DNA of 10,865 nt from an uncultured Collinsella sp. (GTDB lineage: Bacteria > Actinomycetota > Coriobacteriia > Coriobacteriales > Coriobacteriaceae). The DNA lies in assembly GCA_900541285.1 (NCBI GenBank), contig UQJA01000066.1, positions 1 to 10,865 on the forward strand. Reading direction: 5' to 3'. Below, piece by piece: positions 1 to 6,809 of the stretch (within the stretch, counting starts at the first letter, position 1; the number at the start of each line of letters is the position of its first letter). The notes beneath the pieces were generated by a model. The model was given only the letters and a program-made list of their open reading frames with translations, searched no databases and had not been told where the DNA came from. Position numbers and translations under genes: made by a program.

Positions 1-1
1 G

Positions 2-433
2 AGAGTCGCGCCCGCCGAGGCGGGTGCGCCCCGCCCGCAGACGCTGGCGGCGCTGCGCCTAACGGGTTGCAAGAACACAAGCCGGGCGCGCAAGATTGGC
101 GACGAAGAAGTTGAGGCCCTCGACTGGGGTATGACCTTTAACGTGGGTCGCGAGGTCCCCGATGACGTGGCGTACCTGGGTATTCGTGCGAGCTACTTCC
201 ATGTGGACAACCGCGCTGAGCGGGGTCGCAACAGCTACGACCTGCACGTGGCCCGTGTGAGCGATTCACGCTTTGAGCGGCTGGTGCTGCTGGACGTGCC
301 GCGCGGCGATGCGCCCACGCGTCTGCAGTGGAAGGTCAACAAGGTGGGCGTGCCTGTCGACGAACTGCCGCAAGCAGGCGAGACGCTGCGCATGCACTTC
401 GATGCGAGTAGGATCCATTTGGTTTGTCGATAG
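2..433 (+). CDS. modC: Molybdate-type ABC transporter ATP-binding protein, C-terminal part (5' end outside window)
   Basis: An open frame runs unbroken from the window edge to TAG at 431-433, giving 143 residues of a protein whose start and ATPase core lie upstream. No Walker or signature motif is visible. The family call rests on the C-terminal regulatory region: a TGCKNTSRARKIG segment, then EALDWGMTFNV, then VAYLGIRASYF. I recognise that order as typical of the accessory domain of molybdate/tungstate importer ATPases (ModC-like) in Firmicutes and Coriobacteriia. Such proteins energise oxyanion uptake from the inner face of the membrane, and this domain may sense the ligand. An internal ATG at 131 is not the start, because the conserved GCKN segment lies before it. 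A terminator-like hairpin follows directly, so this is probably the last gene of its own operon. The anion specificity (molybdate, tungstate or sulfate) cannot be decided from this fragment. Confidence 0.7.
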   Translation, partial: RVAPAEAGAPRPQTLAALRLTGCKNTSRARKIGDEEVEALDWGMTFNVGREVPDDVAYLGIRASYFHVDNRAERGRNSYDLHVARVSDSRFERLVLLDVPRGDAPTRLQWKVNKVGVPVDELPQAGETLRMHFDASRIHLVCR

Positions 434-444
434 CGCCGGGTAAT

Positions 445-479
445 GCCGTCGGGGATATAAGCCTCGGCGGCTTTGTCTT
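445..479 (+). terminator. Intrinsic terminator-like hairpin after the ModC-like gene
   Basis: Arms 445-454 (GCCGTCGGGG) and 462-471 (CCTCGGCGGC) form a 10-bp stem with two G-U pairs around the 7-base loop ATATAAG. The T-rich stretch TTTGTCTT follows at 472-479. It begins 11 bases after the stop codon, as expected for a factor-independent terminator. The T tract is interrupted, so efficiency is uncertain. Confidence 0.6.
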
Positions 480-498
480 GCCGCTCGCCGAATGAGGG

Positions 499-526
499 AC
501 GACAAACTCTTACCAATCAAGATAAT
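499..526 (+). promoter_or_regulatory. Candidate sigma-70-type promoter of the DCCP-A leader
   Basis: ACGACA (499-504, 4 of 6 matches to TTGACA) is separated by 16 bases from GATAAT (521-526, 5 of 6 matches to TATAAT), next to the AT-rich stretch 521-537 that stands out in this GC-rich DNA. It lies between the upstream terminator-like hairpin and the leader. Transcription would start near 533 and give a leader of about 330 bases. This is a motif match only. Confidence 0.35.
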
Positions 527-563
527 TTTTTATTAAACGACGACGCACGACGCTGTCGTACGA

Positions 564-601
564 ATGTCAACGGTGTTCGTCTGGACGATGACCGTTGATA
601 T
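564..601 (+). promoter_or_regulatory. Long imperfect palindrome (operator or leader hairpin)
   Basis: The 38-base dyad is centred between 582 and 583. Of 19 opposed base pairs, 15 are Watson-Crick, two are G-T and two are mismatches. The outer arms TCAACGGT (567-574) and ACCGTTGA (591-598) are perfect, as are the inner arms TCGTC (577-581) and GACGA (584-588). No T tract follows, so it is not a simple terminator. It could be an operator for a dimeric regulator or a stable hairpin in the leader RNA. It lies about 25 bases upstream of the strong ribosome site at 621-627. Confidence 0.4.
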
Positions 602-634
602 AGTTGACCTTAACTTGTAAAGGAGGGTGCGCAC

Positions 635-703
635 ATGCCGCAGACGACATACATTCGCCGCGTTGCCGCGCGTGCCCTATATATAGCTCGGAGTCGCATA
701 TGA
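635..703 (+). CDS. Candidate 22-residue leader peptide or small protein
   Basis: An ATG at 635 lies 7 bases after AAAGGAGGG (619-627), the closest match to the Shine-Dalgarno consensus in the window. The frame encodes 22 residues and stops at TGA 701-703. The peptide is basic, with five arginines (residues 8, 9, 14, 19 and 21), and reads MPQTTYIRRVAARALYIA before its last four residues. Codons 15-17 (CTA TAT ATA) are unlike the GC-ending codons of neighbouring genes. I recognise no family. The strong ribosome site and the position 160 bases before DCCP-A suggest a regulatory leader peptide, but a small functional protein or a chance ORF remain possible. The stop overlaps a further ATG (700-702). 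Confidence 0.35.
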   Translation: MPQTTYIRRVAARALYIARSRI

Positions 704-763
704 GCAGGTATGTTCACGGCTCCGGGAGAGACGACGAACAACTAAATAATCGACCGCAAAGCA

Positions 764-859
764 GGTTCCCTAAAATTCCGGGTTTAGGCGCGGCTGGGTT
801 TTCGCCACCCACCGTGCAGCAATACCGTAGCTATTCAATTTTGGTTCGAGAGGGGAACC
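764..859 (+). promoter_or_regulatory. Possible RNA switch controlling the DCCP-A ribosome site
   Basis: GGTTCCC (764-770) is perfectly complementary to GGGAACC (853-859), which overlaps the Shine-Dalgarno stretch GAGAGGGG (848-855) of the gene at 863. Two competing hairpins are visible. CCTAAA (769-774) pairs with TTTAGG (783-788) and uses up part of the anti-SD strand. GGTTC (843-847) pairs with GAACC (855-859) and leaves GAGAGGG in its loop. A third stem-loop lies between, at 788-817. No known riboswitch consensus was recognised. The pairings were found by eye and not folded energetically. Confidence 0.3.
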
Positions 860-862
860 GTC

Positions 863-2146
863 ATGGCTGAAGAATTCGATTTCCATCCGATGTGGGAGAG
901 CCTCGGCATGAATCTTGCCGACCACGACATGCTGCTGGGCGCCGTGGGTCAGATGTACGGCGATATGTTTCTGATGCAGCACAATCGCCCCAAGTCCACG
1001 TCCTACCTGGACTTTGTGGCCACCAACATCCATAGCGGCCGTATTAAGGAGATGCTCGACAAGAAGGAGGCCGGCGAGGCCACCAAGATCGTGGGCTCGT
1101 TCTGCGTGTACGTGCCCGAGGAGATCGTGCTTGCCTGTGACGGCATTCCCGTGGGCCTGTGCTCGGGTGCCGATTGGGCAACCGATAAGGTCGAGGAGCA
1201 CCTGCCGCGCAACACCTGCCCGCTTATCAAGAGCTTTGCCGGCTTTAAGCTGGGCGAGGTCTGCCCCTACATTGAGTCGAGTGACCTGGTGGTAGGCGAG
1301 AACACCTGCGACGGTAAGAAGAAAGCCTACGAGTTCTTTGCCACGCAAAAGAACATGTACGTCATGGATATTCCCAACGTGCACGACGAGTCGACGCTCG
1401 TGACCTGGAAGGCCGAGGTCAAGAAGCTCGCCGCCAAGATCGAGGACGAGTGCGGCGTCAAGATTACGCCCGAGGGCCTGAAGGCTGCCATCCACGCCGT
1501 CAATGAGAAGCGCCGCGCCCTGCAGCGCCTCGCTGCGACCCGCGCTGCCGACCCTGCGCCCATCAGCGGTCTCGACAGCCTGCTGACCGTTCAGGCCGCC
1601 TTTATGGACGACACACCGCGTCTGACCGGAGCCATCAACGATATGGCGGCTGAGTGCGAGCAGCGTGTCGAGGCCGGCGAGGGCGTGGCACCCAAGGGGA
1701 CCAAGCGCATCCTGTACACCGGTACGCCCATGGCCGTGCCCAACTGGAAGCTGTTCAACCTTATCGAGAAGGCCGGCGGCGTTGTGGTAGGCGAGGAGTC
1801 CTGCACGGGCTCGCGCTACTACAAGGACCTGGTCGACGAGTCCGGCGAGACGGTCGACGAGATGCTCGACGTCATCGCCGAGCGCTACTTTAAGATCAAC
1901 TGCGCCGTCTTTACGCCCAACAATCAGCGTATGAAGGACATTGTCCAGATGGCCAAGGACCTGCATGCCGACGGTATCGTCGACGTGGCCCTGCAGTTCT
2001 GCACGCTCTACGAGATGGAGTCGTTTGCCGTGGAGAAGGCCGCCGAGGAGGCCGGCATTCCGTTTATGCACATCACGACCGACTACGCCGGCGAGGACGC
2101 CGGTCAGCTCCAGACCCGCATCGAGGCCTTCCTCGAGACGATTTAG
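863..2146 (+). CDS. Double-cubane-cluster-type anaerobic reductase / 2-hydroxyacyl-CoA dehydratase family protein (DCCP-A)
   Basis: This 427-residue cytoplasmic protein belongs to the 2-hydroxyacyl-CoA dehydratase superfamily (HgdB/FldC fold). It most resembles the branch called double-cubane-cluster proteins, which carry an [8Fe-9S] cluster and reduce small molecules with ATP-driven electrons; their natural substrate is unknown. Cysteine motifs in order are GSFC (C81), GLC (C100), NTCPLIKS (C119), EVCP (C134), GENTCDGKKK (C149), EESCTG (C314), INC (C347) and LQFC (C380). All eight have counterparts in the paralogue at 7661. The first 40 or so residues are an N-terminal extension the paralogue lacks. 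Start: ATG 863, 7 bases after GAGAGGGG. Two differences from the paralogue are notable: TGTPM (T288) where it has TGCPV, and CTLY (T381) where it has CHTF. A candidate terminator follows the stop. It could instead be a dehydratase subunit, but no partner subunit is adjacent. Confidence 0.85.
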   Translation: MAEEFDFHPMWESLGMNLADHDMLLGAVGQMYGDMFLMQHNRPKSTSYLDFVATNIHSGRIKEMLDKKEAGEATKIVGSFCVYVPEEIVLACDGIPVGLCSGADWATDKVEEHLPRNTCPLIKSFAGFKLGEVCPYIESSDLVVGENTCDGKKKAYEFFATQKNMYVMDIPNVHDESTLVTWKAEVKKLAAKIEDECGVKITPEGLKAAIHAVNEKRRALQRLAATRAADPAPISGLDSLLTVQAAFMDDTPRLTGAINDMAAECEQRVEAGEGVAPKGTKRILYTGTPMAVPNWKLFNLIEKAGGVVVGEESCTGSRYYKDLVDESGETVDEMLDVIAERYFKINCAVFTPNNQRMKDIVQMAKDLHADGIVDVALQFCTLYEMESFAVEKAAEEAGIPFMHITTDYAGEDAGQLQTRIEAFLETI

Positions 2147-2177
2147 CCGCACCTGCGCCAAGCTGTGCCGCCGGGTG

Positions 2178-2208
2178 TTCCTATCCGCGCGATAGGGATT
2201 TCTCTGTT
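2178..2208 (+). terminator. Terminator-like hairpin after DCCP-A
   Basis: TTCCTATC (2178-2185) and GATAGGGA (2191-2198) form an 8-bp stem with one G-U pair and a CGCGC loop, followed by the T-rich run TTTCTCTGTT (2199-2208). It starts 32 bases after the DCCP-A stop. It may end the transcript fully or partly before the importer genes. The stem is short and the T tract interrupted. Confidence 0.4.
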
Positions 2209-2262
2209 GCCATGCCGGTCGGTGTTCGGATGCACCGCAGGGCGCCAATCGGCTTCGCATAG

Positions 2263-2295
2263 CTGCCGGGACGGGGATTTCCACCGTCCCGGCAG
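2263..2295 (+). promoter_or_regulatory. Strong hairpin before the binding-protein gene
   Basis: CTGCCGGGACGG (2263-2274) and CCGTCCCGGCAG (2284-2295) form a perfect 12-bp GC-rich stem with a 9-base loop. The following bases (ATTCTGTCCGTTTGTTC) are only moderately T-rich. It ends 35 bases before the ATG at 2331. It could be an attenuator, a second terminator, or a 5' stabilising structure in the importer mRNA. I see no convincing -35/-10 pair in 2209-2320. Confidence 0.5.
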
Positions 2296-2330
2296 ATTCT
2301 GTCCGTTTGTTCAGACACGAAAGGAACTCA

Positions 2331-3941
2331 ATGAACAACGACCTTTTCAAGGCGGGCGTTTCCCGTCGCGGTTTTCTGACCGGCTCCGCTGCCCTGTGCG
2401 CCATGGCGGGCCTCGGCCTCGCCGGCTGCGGCGGTTCGGGCGCCGAGAGCGGTAGCGCCGCTGCCTCCGGCCAGGATGTGGAGTATCGCGACGAGCTGCA
2501 GATCGCGCTCCCGGCGAGCCCGGACGGCCTCGATCCGCACACCACGTCGTCGCTTGTGACTATGGACATCATCTGCAACGTCGTCGAGCCGCTCTTTGGC
2601 CTCGATAGCGACTACGAACCCCAGCCCGTGCTGGCCAAGGGCTATGAGGTCTCCGACGACGGCCTGACCTACACCATCAAGCTGCGCGAGGGCGTCACCT
2701 TCCACAACGGCAAGGAGTTTGGCTCCGAGGACGTCGTGGCCTCGATGAACCGCTGGCTCACCGTCAACGACCGCGCCGCGAGCCTGCTGCCCGGCGCCAC
2801 CTTCGCCGCCTCGGGCGACCACGAGGTCACCTGCACGCTGACCGAGCCCGCCATCGACTTTCTGATCATCCTGGGCAGCCACTCCCAGTATCCGGGCATC
2901 TTCCCCTCCGAGGTCATCGAGGCCGCGGGCGATACCGGCGTGACCGAGTACGTGGGTACCGGTGCCTACAAGTTTGTGGAGTGGAAGCAGGACCAGTACA
3001 TCCATCTCACCCGCTACGAGGACTATGTCGCCGCCGACGGCAAGGCTTCGGGCTACACCGGCAAGGTCTCCGCGCCCACCAAGGACATCTACTATCAGTT
3101 CGTGACCGAGGCCTCCACGCGCGTGAGCGGGTTTGAGACCGGCGAGTACGATGTCGCTGGCGAGATCCCCACCGAGAACTACCACGACTTCGACGGCAAC
3201 GACGACGTCAAGCTCTACACCCATAACGCCGGCGTTCTGACCGCCTTCCTCAACATGAACGAGGGCGTCTTCGCCGACGAGGAGATCCGCAAGTGCGCCC
3301 TCATGGCTATCGACTGCGAGGCGGCCGCCCTTGCCGCCTATGGCGAGAAGGAGCTCTTCAACATCGATCCCAACCTGGGCAACCCCGAGAACACTCAGTG
3401 GGCGACCGACGCGGGCAAGAAGTATTTCAACCAGGCCGACGCCAAGGCCGCCAAGAAGGCCCTGGCCAAGACCTCCTATGCCGGTGAGACGGTCAAGCTG
3501 CTGACCACCCCCGACTACAAGGATATGTACAACGCCACCGTCGCGCTGCAGGAGCAGCTCGAGAAGGCCGGCTTCACCGCCGAGGTCGACAGCTACGAGT
3601 TCGCGACCTTTATGGACATCCGCTCCGGCAAGCCCGAGCAGTGGGACCTCTTTGTGGCCTCCACCAACTACAAGCCCATCCCGGCCCAGTCTCTCTCGGC
3701 CTCCAAGGCCTTCTATGGCCTGTCCGACGAGAAGGCGCTCAAGCTCGTGGCCGAGACCCGCACCGCCGAGGACACCGACGCTGCGGCCAAGAAGTGGGCC
3801 GAGGCTCAGGAGCGCCTCTATGAGATCGCCGTCATCGAGCCGCTTTGCCACTACGTTACCATCACGGGCACCCAGGCAGACGTCGAGGACGTCGAGGTGC
3901 TCGACGGCGCCATCGTCTGGAACGCCAAGCGTCCGGAGTAA
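2331..3941 (+). CDS. Peptide-type ABC transporter substrate-binding lipoprotein (SBP_bac_5 family), Tat-exported
   Basis: This 536-residue extracytoplasmic solute-binding protein is of the DppA/OppA/NikA family (cluster C), the ligand-capturing part of the importer that follows. The N-terminus carries a twin-arginine motif, SRRGFL (residues 11-16), a hydrophobic stretch, and the lipobox LAGC with C33 as lipidation site. It should therefore be exported by Tat and anchored in the outer leaflet. A Gly/Ser/Ala linker follows. Family landmarks are LDPH (67-70), VVEPLFGLD (84-92) and FHNGKEF (124-130). The length is normal. Start: ATG 2331 after GAAAGGAA; an in-frame ATG at 2307 lacks this site and would push the Tat motif inward. 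Codon use is the most C/G-ending in the window, suggesting high expression. Ligands in this family include di- and oligopeptides, glutathione, nickel chelates, haem and opines, and the sequence does not let me choose. Confidence 0.92.
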   Translation: MNNDLFKAGVSRRGFLTGSAALCAMAGLGLAGCGGSGAESGSAAASGQDVEYRDELQIALPASPDGLDPHTTSSLVTMDIICNVVEPLFGLDSDYEPQPVLAKGYEVSDDGLTYTIKLREGVTFHNGKEFGSEDVVASMNRWLTVNDRAASLLPGATFAASGDHEVTCTLTEPAIDFLIILGSHSQYPGIFPSEVIEAAGDTGVTEYVGTGAYKFVEWKQDQYIHLTRYEDYVAADGKASGYTGKVSAPTKDIYYQFVTEASTRVSGFETGEYDVAGEIPTENYHDFDGNDDVKLYTHNAGVLTAFLNMNEGVFADEEIRKCALMAIDCEAAALAAYGEKELFNIDPNLGNPENTQWATDAGKKYFNQADAKAAKKALAKTSYAGETVKLLTTPDYKDMYNATVALQEQLEKAGFTAEVDSYEFATFMDIRSGKPEQWDLFVASTNYKPIPAQSLSASKAFYGLSDEKALKLVAETRTAEDTDAAAKKWAEAQERLYEIAVIEPLCHYVTITGTQADVEDVEVLDGAIVWNAKRPE

Positions 3942-3951
3942 TGCAATAGAT

Positions 3952-3995
3952 GGCGTGGCGGCTTGAGGGGTCTGGTCCCCTGTGGCCGCCACGCC
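3952..3995 (+). promoter_or_regulatory. Intergenic stem-loop between binding-protein and permease genes
   Basis: GGCGTGGCGGC (3952-3962) and GCCGCCACGCC (3985-3995) form a perfect 11-bp stem, and GGGG (3967-3970) and CCCC (3977-3980) can pair inside it. No T tract follows. It begins 10 bases after the binding-protein stop. Such structures commonly protect the 3' end of binding-protein mRNA or partly terminate transcription, giving more binding protein than permease. Confidence 0.6.
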
Positions 3996-4029
3996 CTGTC
4001 CACGTTCAGAGGGGAAATAGACGCCTCGC

Positions 4030-4983
4030 ATGTTGAAGTACACGCTCAAACGTATAGGCGCGATGGTTCCGGTGATGCTCATCATCTCGGTCGTCGTGTT
4101 TTTGATTATCTATCTCACACCGGGTGACCCGGCCTCTTCGATGCTCGGCATGGAGGCTTCGGCCGACCAGATCGAGCGCGTCAACGATAGCCTGGGACTC
4201 AACGAGCCGCTGCCGCAGCGCTACGTTGAGTGGATGGGCGGCGTGCTTACCGGCGACCTGGGCGATTCGTTTTTTATGCGCCAGCCCGTCACGCAGGCGA
4301 TCGCCGAGCACTTTGGCCCCACGCTATCGCTCGCGCTTCTGGCACAGATCATCGCGCTGTTGATTTCGCTGCCCTGCGGCGTCGTCGCTGCCCTCAAACA
4401 TGGGTCGCGCACCGACGCGGTCTTGCGTGTCGTTGCTCTTTTGGGCGTGGCGATACCCGGCTTTTTGATGGCGCTCATGCTTATGTGGCTGTTTGCCGTC
4501 ACGTTGCGTGTGTTCCCGGTGGCCGGCTATGCGCCGCTATCGAAGGGCTGGTTCAGCCATTTACGCTATCTTGCGTTGCCGGCCATATCGCTTGGATGCG
4601 TGCAGGCGGCCCTGCTCATGCGCATGACCCGTTCGAGCGTTATCGAGGCCATGCAGCTCGACTGCGTCAAGACGGCGCGTGCCAAGGGCGTCTCCGAGGT
4701 TCGCGTGGTGCTGGCCCATGCCCTGCGCAACGCAGCGCTGCCGATTCTCACCTCGGTCGGCTATTCATTTGGTGCCCTGATTACGGGAGCCGTGGTGACT
4801 GAGGCCATTTTTAACATCCCCGGTTTGGGCCAGCTGGTCACGAGCTCTATCGAGCGTCGCGACTATCCGGTGATTCAGGGCGTGCTGCTGGTCATCGCCT
4901 TGTTGAATTCGGTGATCAATCTGGCCGTCGACCTTGCCTACGGCGCTTTTGACCCGCGCGCTCGCAAATGGGGCGATGCATGA
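4030..4983 (+). CDS. Peptide-type ABC transporter permease, DppB/OppB-like
   Basis: This 317-residue inner-membrane protein is one half of the importer channel. It has the DppB layout: one membrane helix at the N-terminus (about 10-30), an extracytoplasmic segment with TPGDPASSMLG (30-40) and RYVEWMGGVLTGDLGDS (64-80), then about five more helices (about 97-121, 131-159, 178-198, 236-260 and 283-304). The EAA-type loop that docks onto the ATPases is TARAKGVSEVRVVLAHALRN (215-234). The C-terminus YGAFDPRARK is typical of the subfamily. Start: ATG 4030 is forced by an in-frame TAG at 4018. The nearest Shine-Dalgarno-like stretch, AGAGGGG (4008-4014), is 15 bases away, so initiation may be weak or coupled. 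Its stop overlaps the next start (ATGA), indicating translational coupling with the partner permease. Confidence 0.92.
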   Translation: MLKYTLKRIGAMVPVMLIISVVVFLIIYLTPGDPASSMLGMEASADQIERVNDSLGLNEPLPQRYVEWMGGVLTGDLGDSFFMRQPVTQAIAEHFGPTLSLALLAQIIALLISLPCGVVAALKHGSRTDAVLRVVALLGVAIPGFLMALMLMWLFAVTLRVFPVAGYAPLSKGWFSHLRYLALPAISLGCVQAALLMRMTRSSVIEAMQLDCVKTARAKGVSEVRVVLAHALRNAALPILTSVGYSFGALITGAVVTEAIFNIPGLGQLVTSSIERRDYPVIQGVLLVIALLNSVINLAVDLAYGAFDPRARKWGDA

Positions 4984-5810
4984 TGACAAACGTTAAGAAG
5001 GCTCTTGCCAACAAGGGGTTTGTGGTCGGCGGCTTCATTTTCCTGGCGATTGCGCTGATCGCGCTCGTCGGTCCGCTGGTGTGGACGGTTAATCCCAATG
5101 CGCAGGAGATGACGTTGCGACTTTCGGCACCTTCGCCCGCGCATCCCTTTGGCTGCGATGACTTTGGCCGCGACCTGCTTGCCCGCGTCATCGCGGGCGC
5201 GCGCGTGTCGCTTGGCGTCGGTATTGCCGTCACGCTTGCGACGAGTGCGCTCGGTTTGGTGATCGGCGCCTACGCGTGCTACAACGAGAGACTCGATCAT
5301 ATTCTCATGCGCATCTGCGATGGCCTTATGTCCATTCCGGGCGTGCTGCTGGCCATCGCGCTCATGGCGATGATGGGGGCGAGCGTGTGGAACGTTATCA
5401 TCGCGCTCTCCATCGTCTATACGCCCAGCATGGCGCGCATCGTGCGCTCGCGTGCGATGGTGGTCAAGGAGGAGCCCTTTGTGGAGGCCCTGCGCGTACA
5501 GGGCGCCTCCACGGCCCGTATCGTGTGGTTGCATATCGTGCCCAACGTTATGGCACCCTTCCTGGTGCAGGCGACCTTTGTCTTTGCCGAGGCCGTGCTC
5601 TCGGAGGCCGCCCTCTCGTTTCTGGGCCTGGGTATCAAGGCTCCCGATGCCAGTTGGGGCAACATCCTGCAGGCGGGCAAGAACGTGATGCGCAAAGCCT
5701 GGTGGATGATCTTCTTCCCGGCAGCGGCCATCATCGCGAGCGTGCTTTCGCTGAACCTTGCCGGCGACGGCCTGCGCGACGCCCTCGACCCTAAGACCAA
5801 GGAGGACTAG
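4980..5810 (+). CDS. Peptide-type ABC transporter permease, DppC/OppC-like
   Basis: This is the second channel subunit (276 residues from the chosen start), partner of the DppB-like protein. It has an N-terminal helix (about 12-35) and then the DppC hallmark HPFGCDDFGRDLLARVIAGA (55-74). The EAA-type loop is EALRVQGASTARIVWLHIVP (169-188), and LSFLGLGIKAPDASWGNIL (212-230) is also characteristic. The start at 4980 overlaps the upstream TGA (4981-4983), the usual arrangement for this pair, with GGGGCG (4970-4974 region) just before it. ATG 4983 and ATG 4968 are possible alternatives in the same frame. A GGAGG just before its stop (5801-5805) serves the next gene. The length is normal and nothing is missing. 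Confidence 0.92.
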   Translation: MMTNVKKALANKGFVVGGFIFLAIALIALVGPLVWTVNPNAQEMTLRLSAPSPAHPFGCDDFGRDLLARVIAGARVSLGVGIAVTLATSALGLVIGAYACYNERLDHILMRICDGLMSIPGVLLAIALMAMMGASVWNVIIALSIVYTPSMARIVRSRAMVVKEEPFVEALRVQGASTARIVWLHIVPNVMAPFLVQATFVFAEAVLSEAALSFLGLGIKAPDASWGNILQAGKNVMRKAWWMIFFPAAAIIASVLSLNLAGDGLRDALDPKTKED

Positions 5811-5813
5811 CCC

Positions 5814-6798
<985 letters not shown>

Positions 6799-6809
<11 letters not shown>

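Noticed and set aside
131..433. ATG 131 as the start of a separate 100-residue protein
   Set aside because: The same frame is open to the window edge and the conserved GCKN segment lies upstream, so this is an internal methionine of a partial ModC-like protein.
604..609. TTGACC as a -35 box for a second leader promoter
   Set aside because: No acceptable -10 hexamer lies 15-19 bases downstream; that position holds the ribosome site and GC-rich sequence.
604..870. 88-codon frame starting at TTG 604 in the leader
   Set aside because: The TTG start has no ribosome site and the strong Shine-Dalgarno lies inside the frame. No family is recognised. Only the ATG at 700 within it is kept, as part of a coupling hypothesis.
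770..2578. 602-residue open frame on the - strand, opposite DCCP-A
   Set aside because: It is a mirror of the strong G/C third-position bias of the + strand gene. It spans two genes and an intergenic region and shows no family motif.
2328..4085. 585-residue open frame on the - strand, opposite the binding protein
   Set aside because: It is low-complexity, rich in Gly, Val and Leu, exactly opposite a clear SBP_bac_5 gene, and shows no motif. It is a codon-bias shadow.
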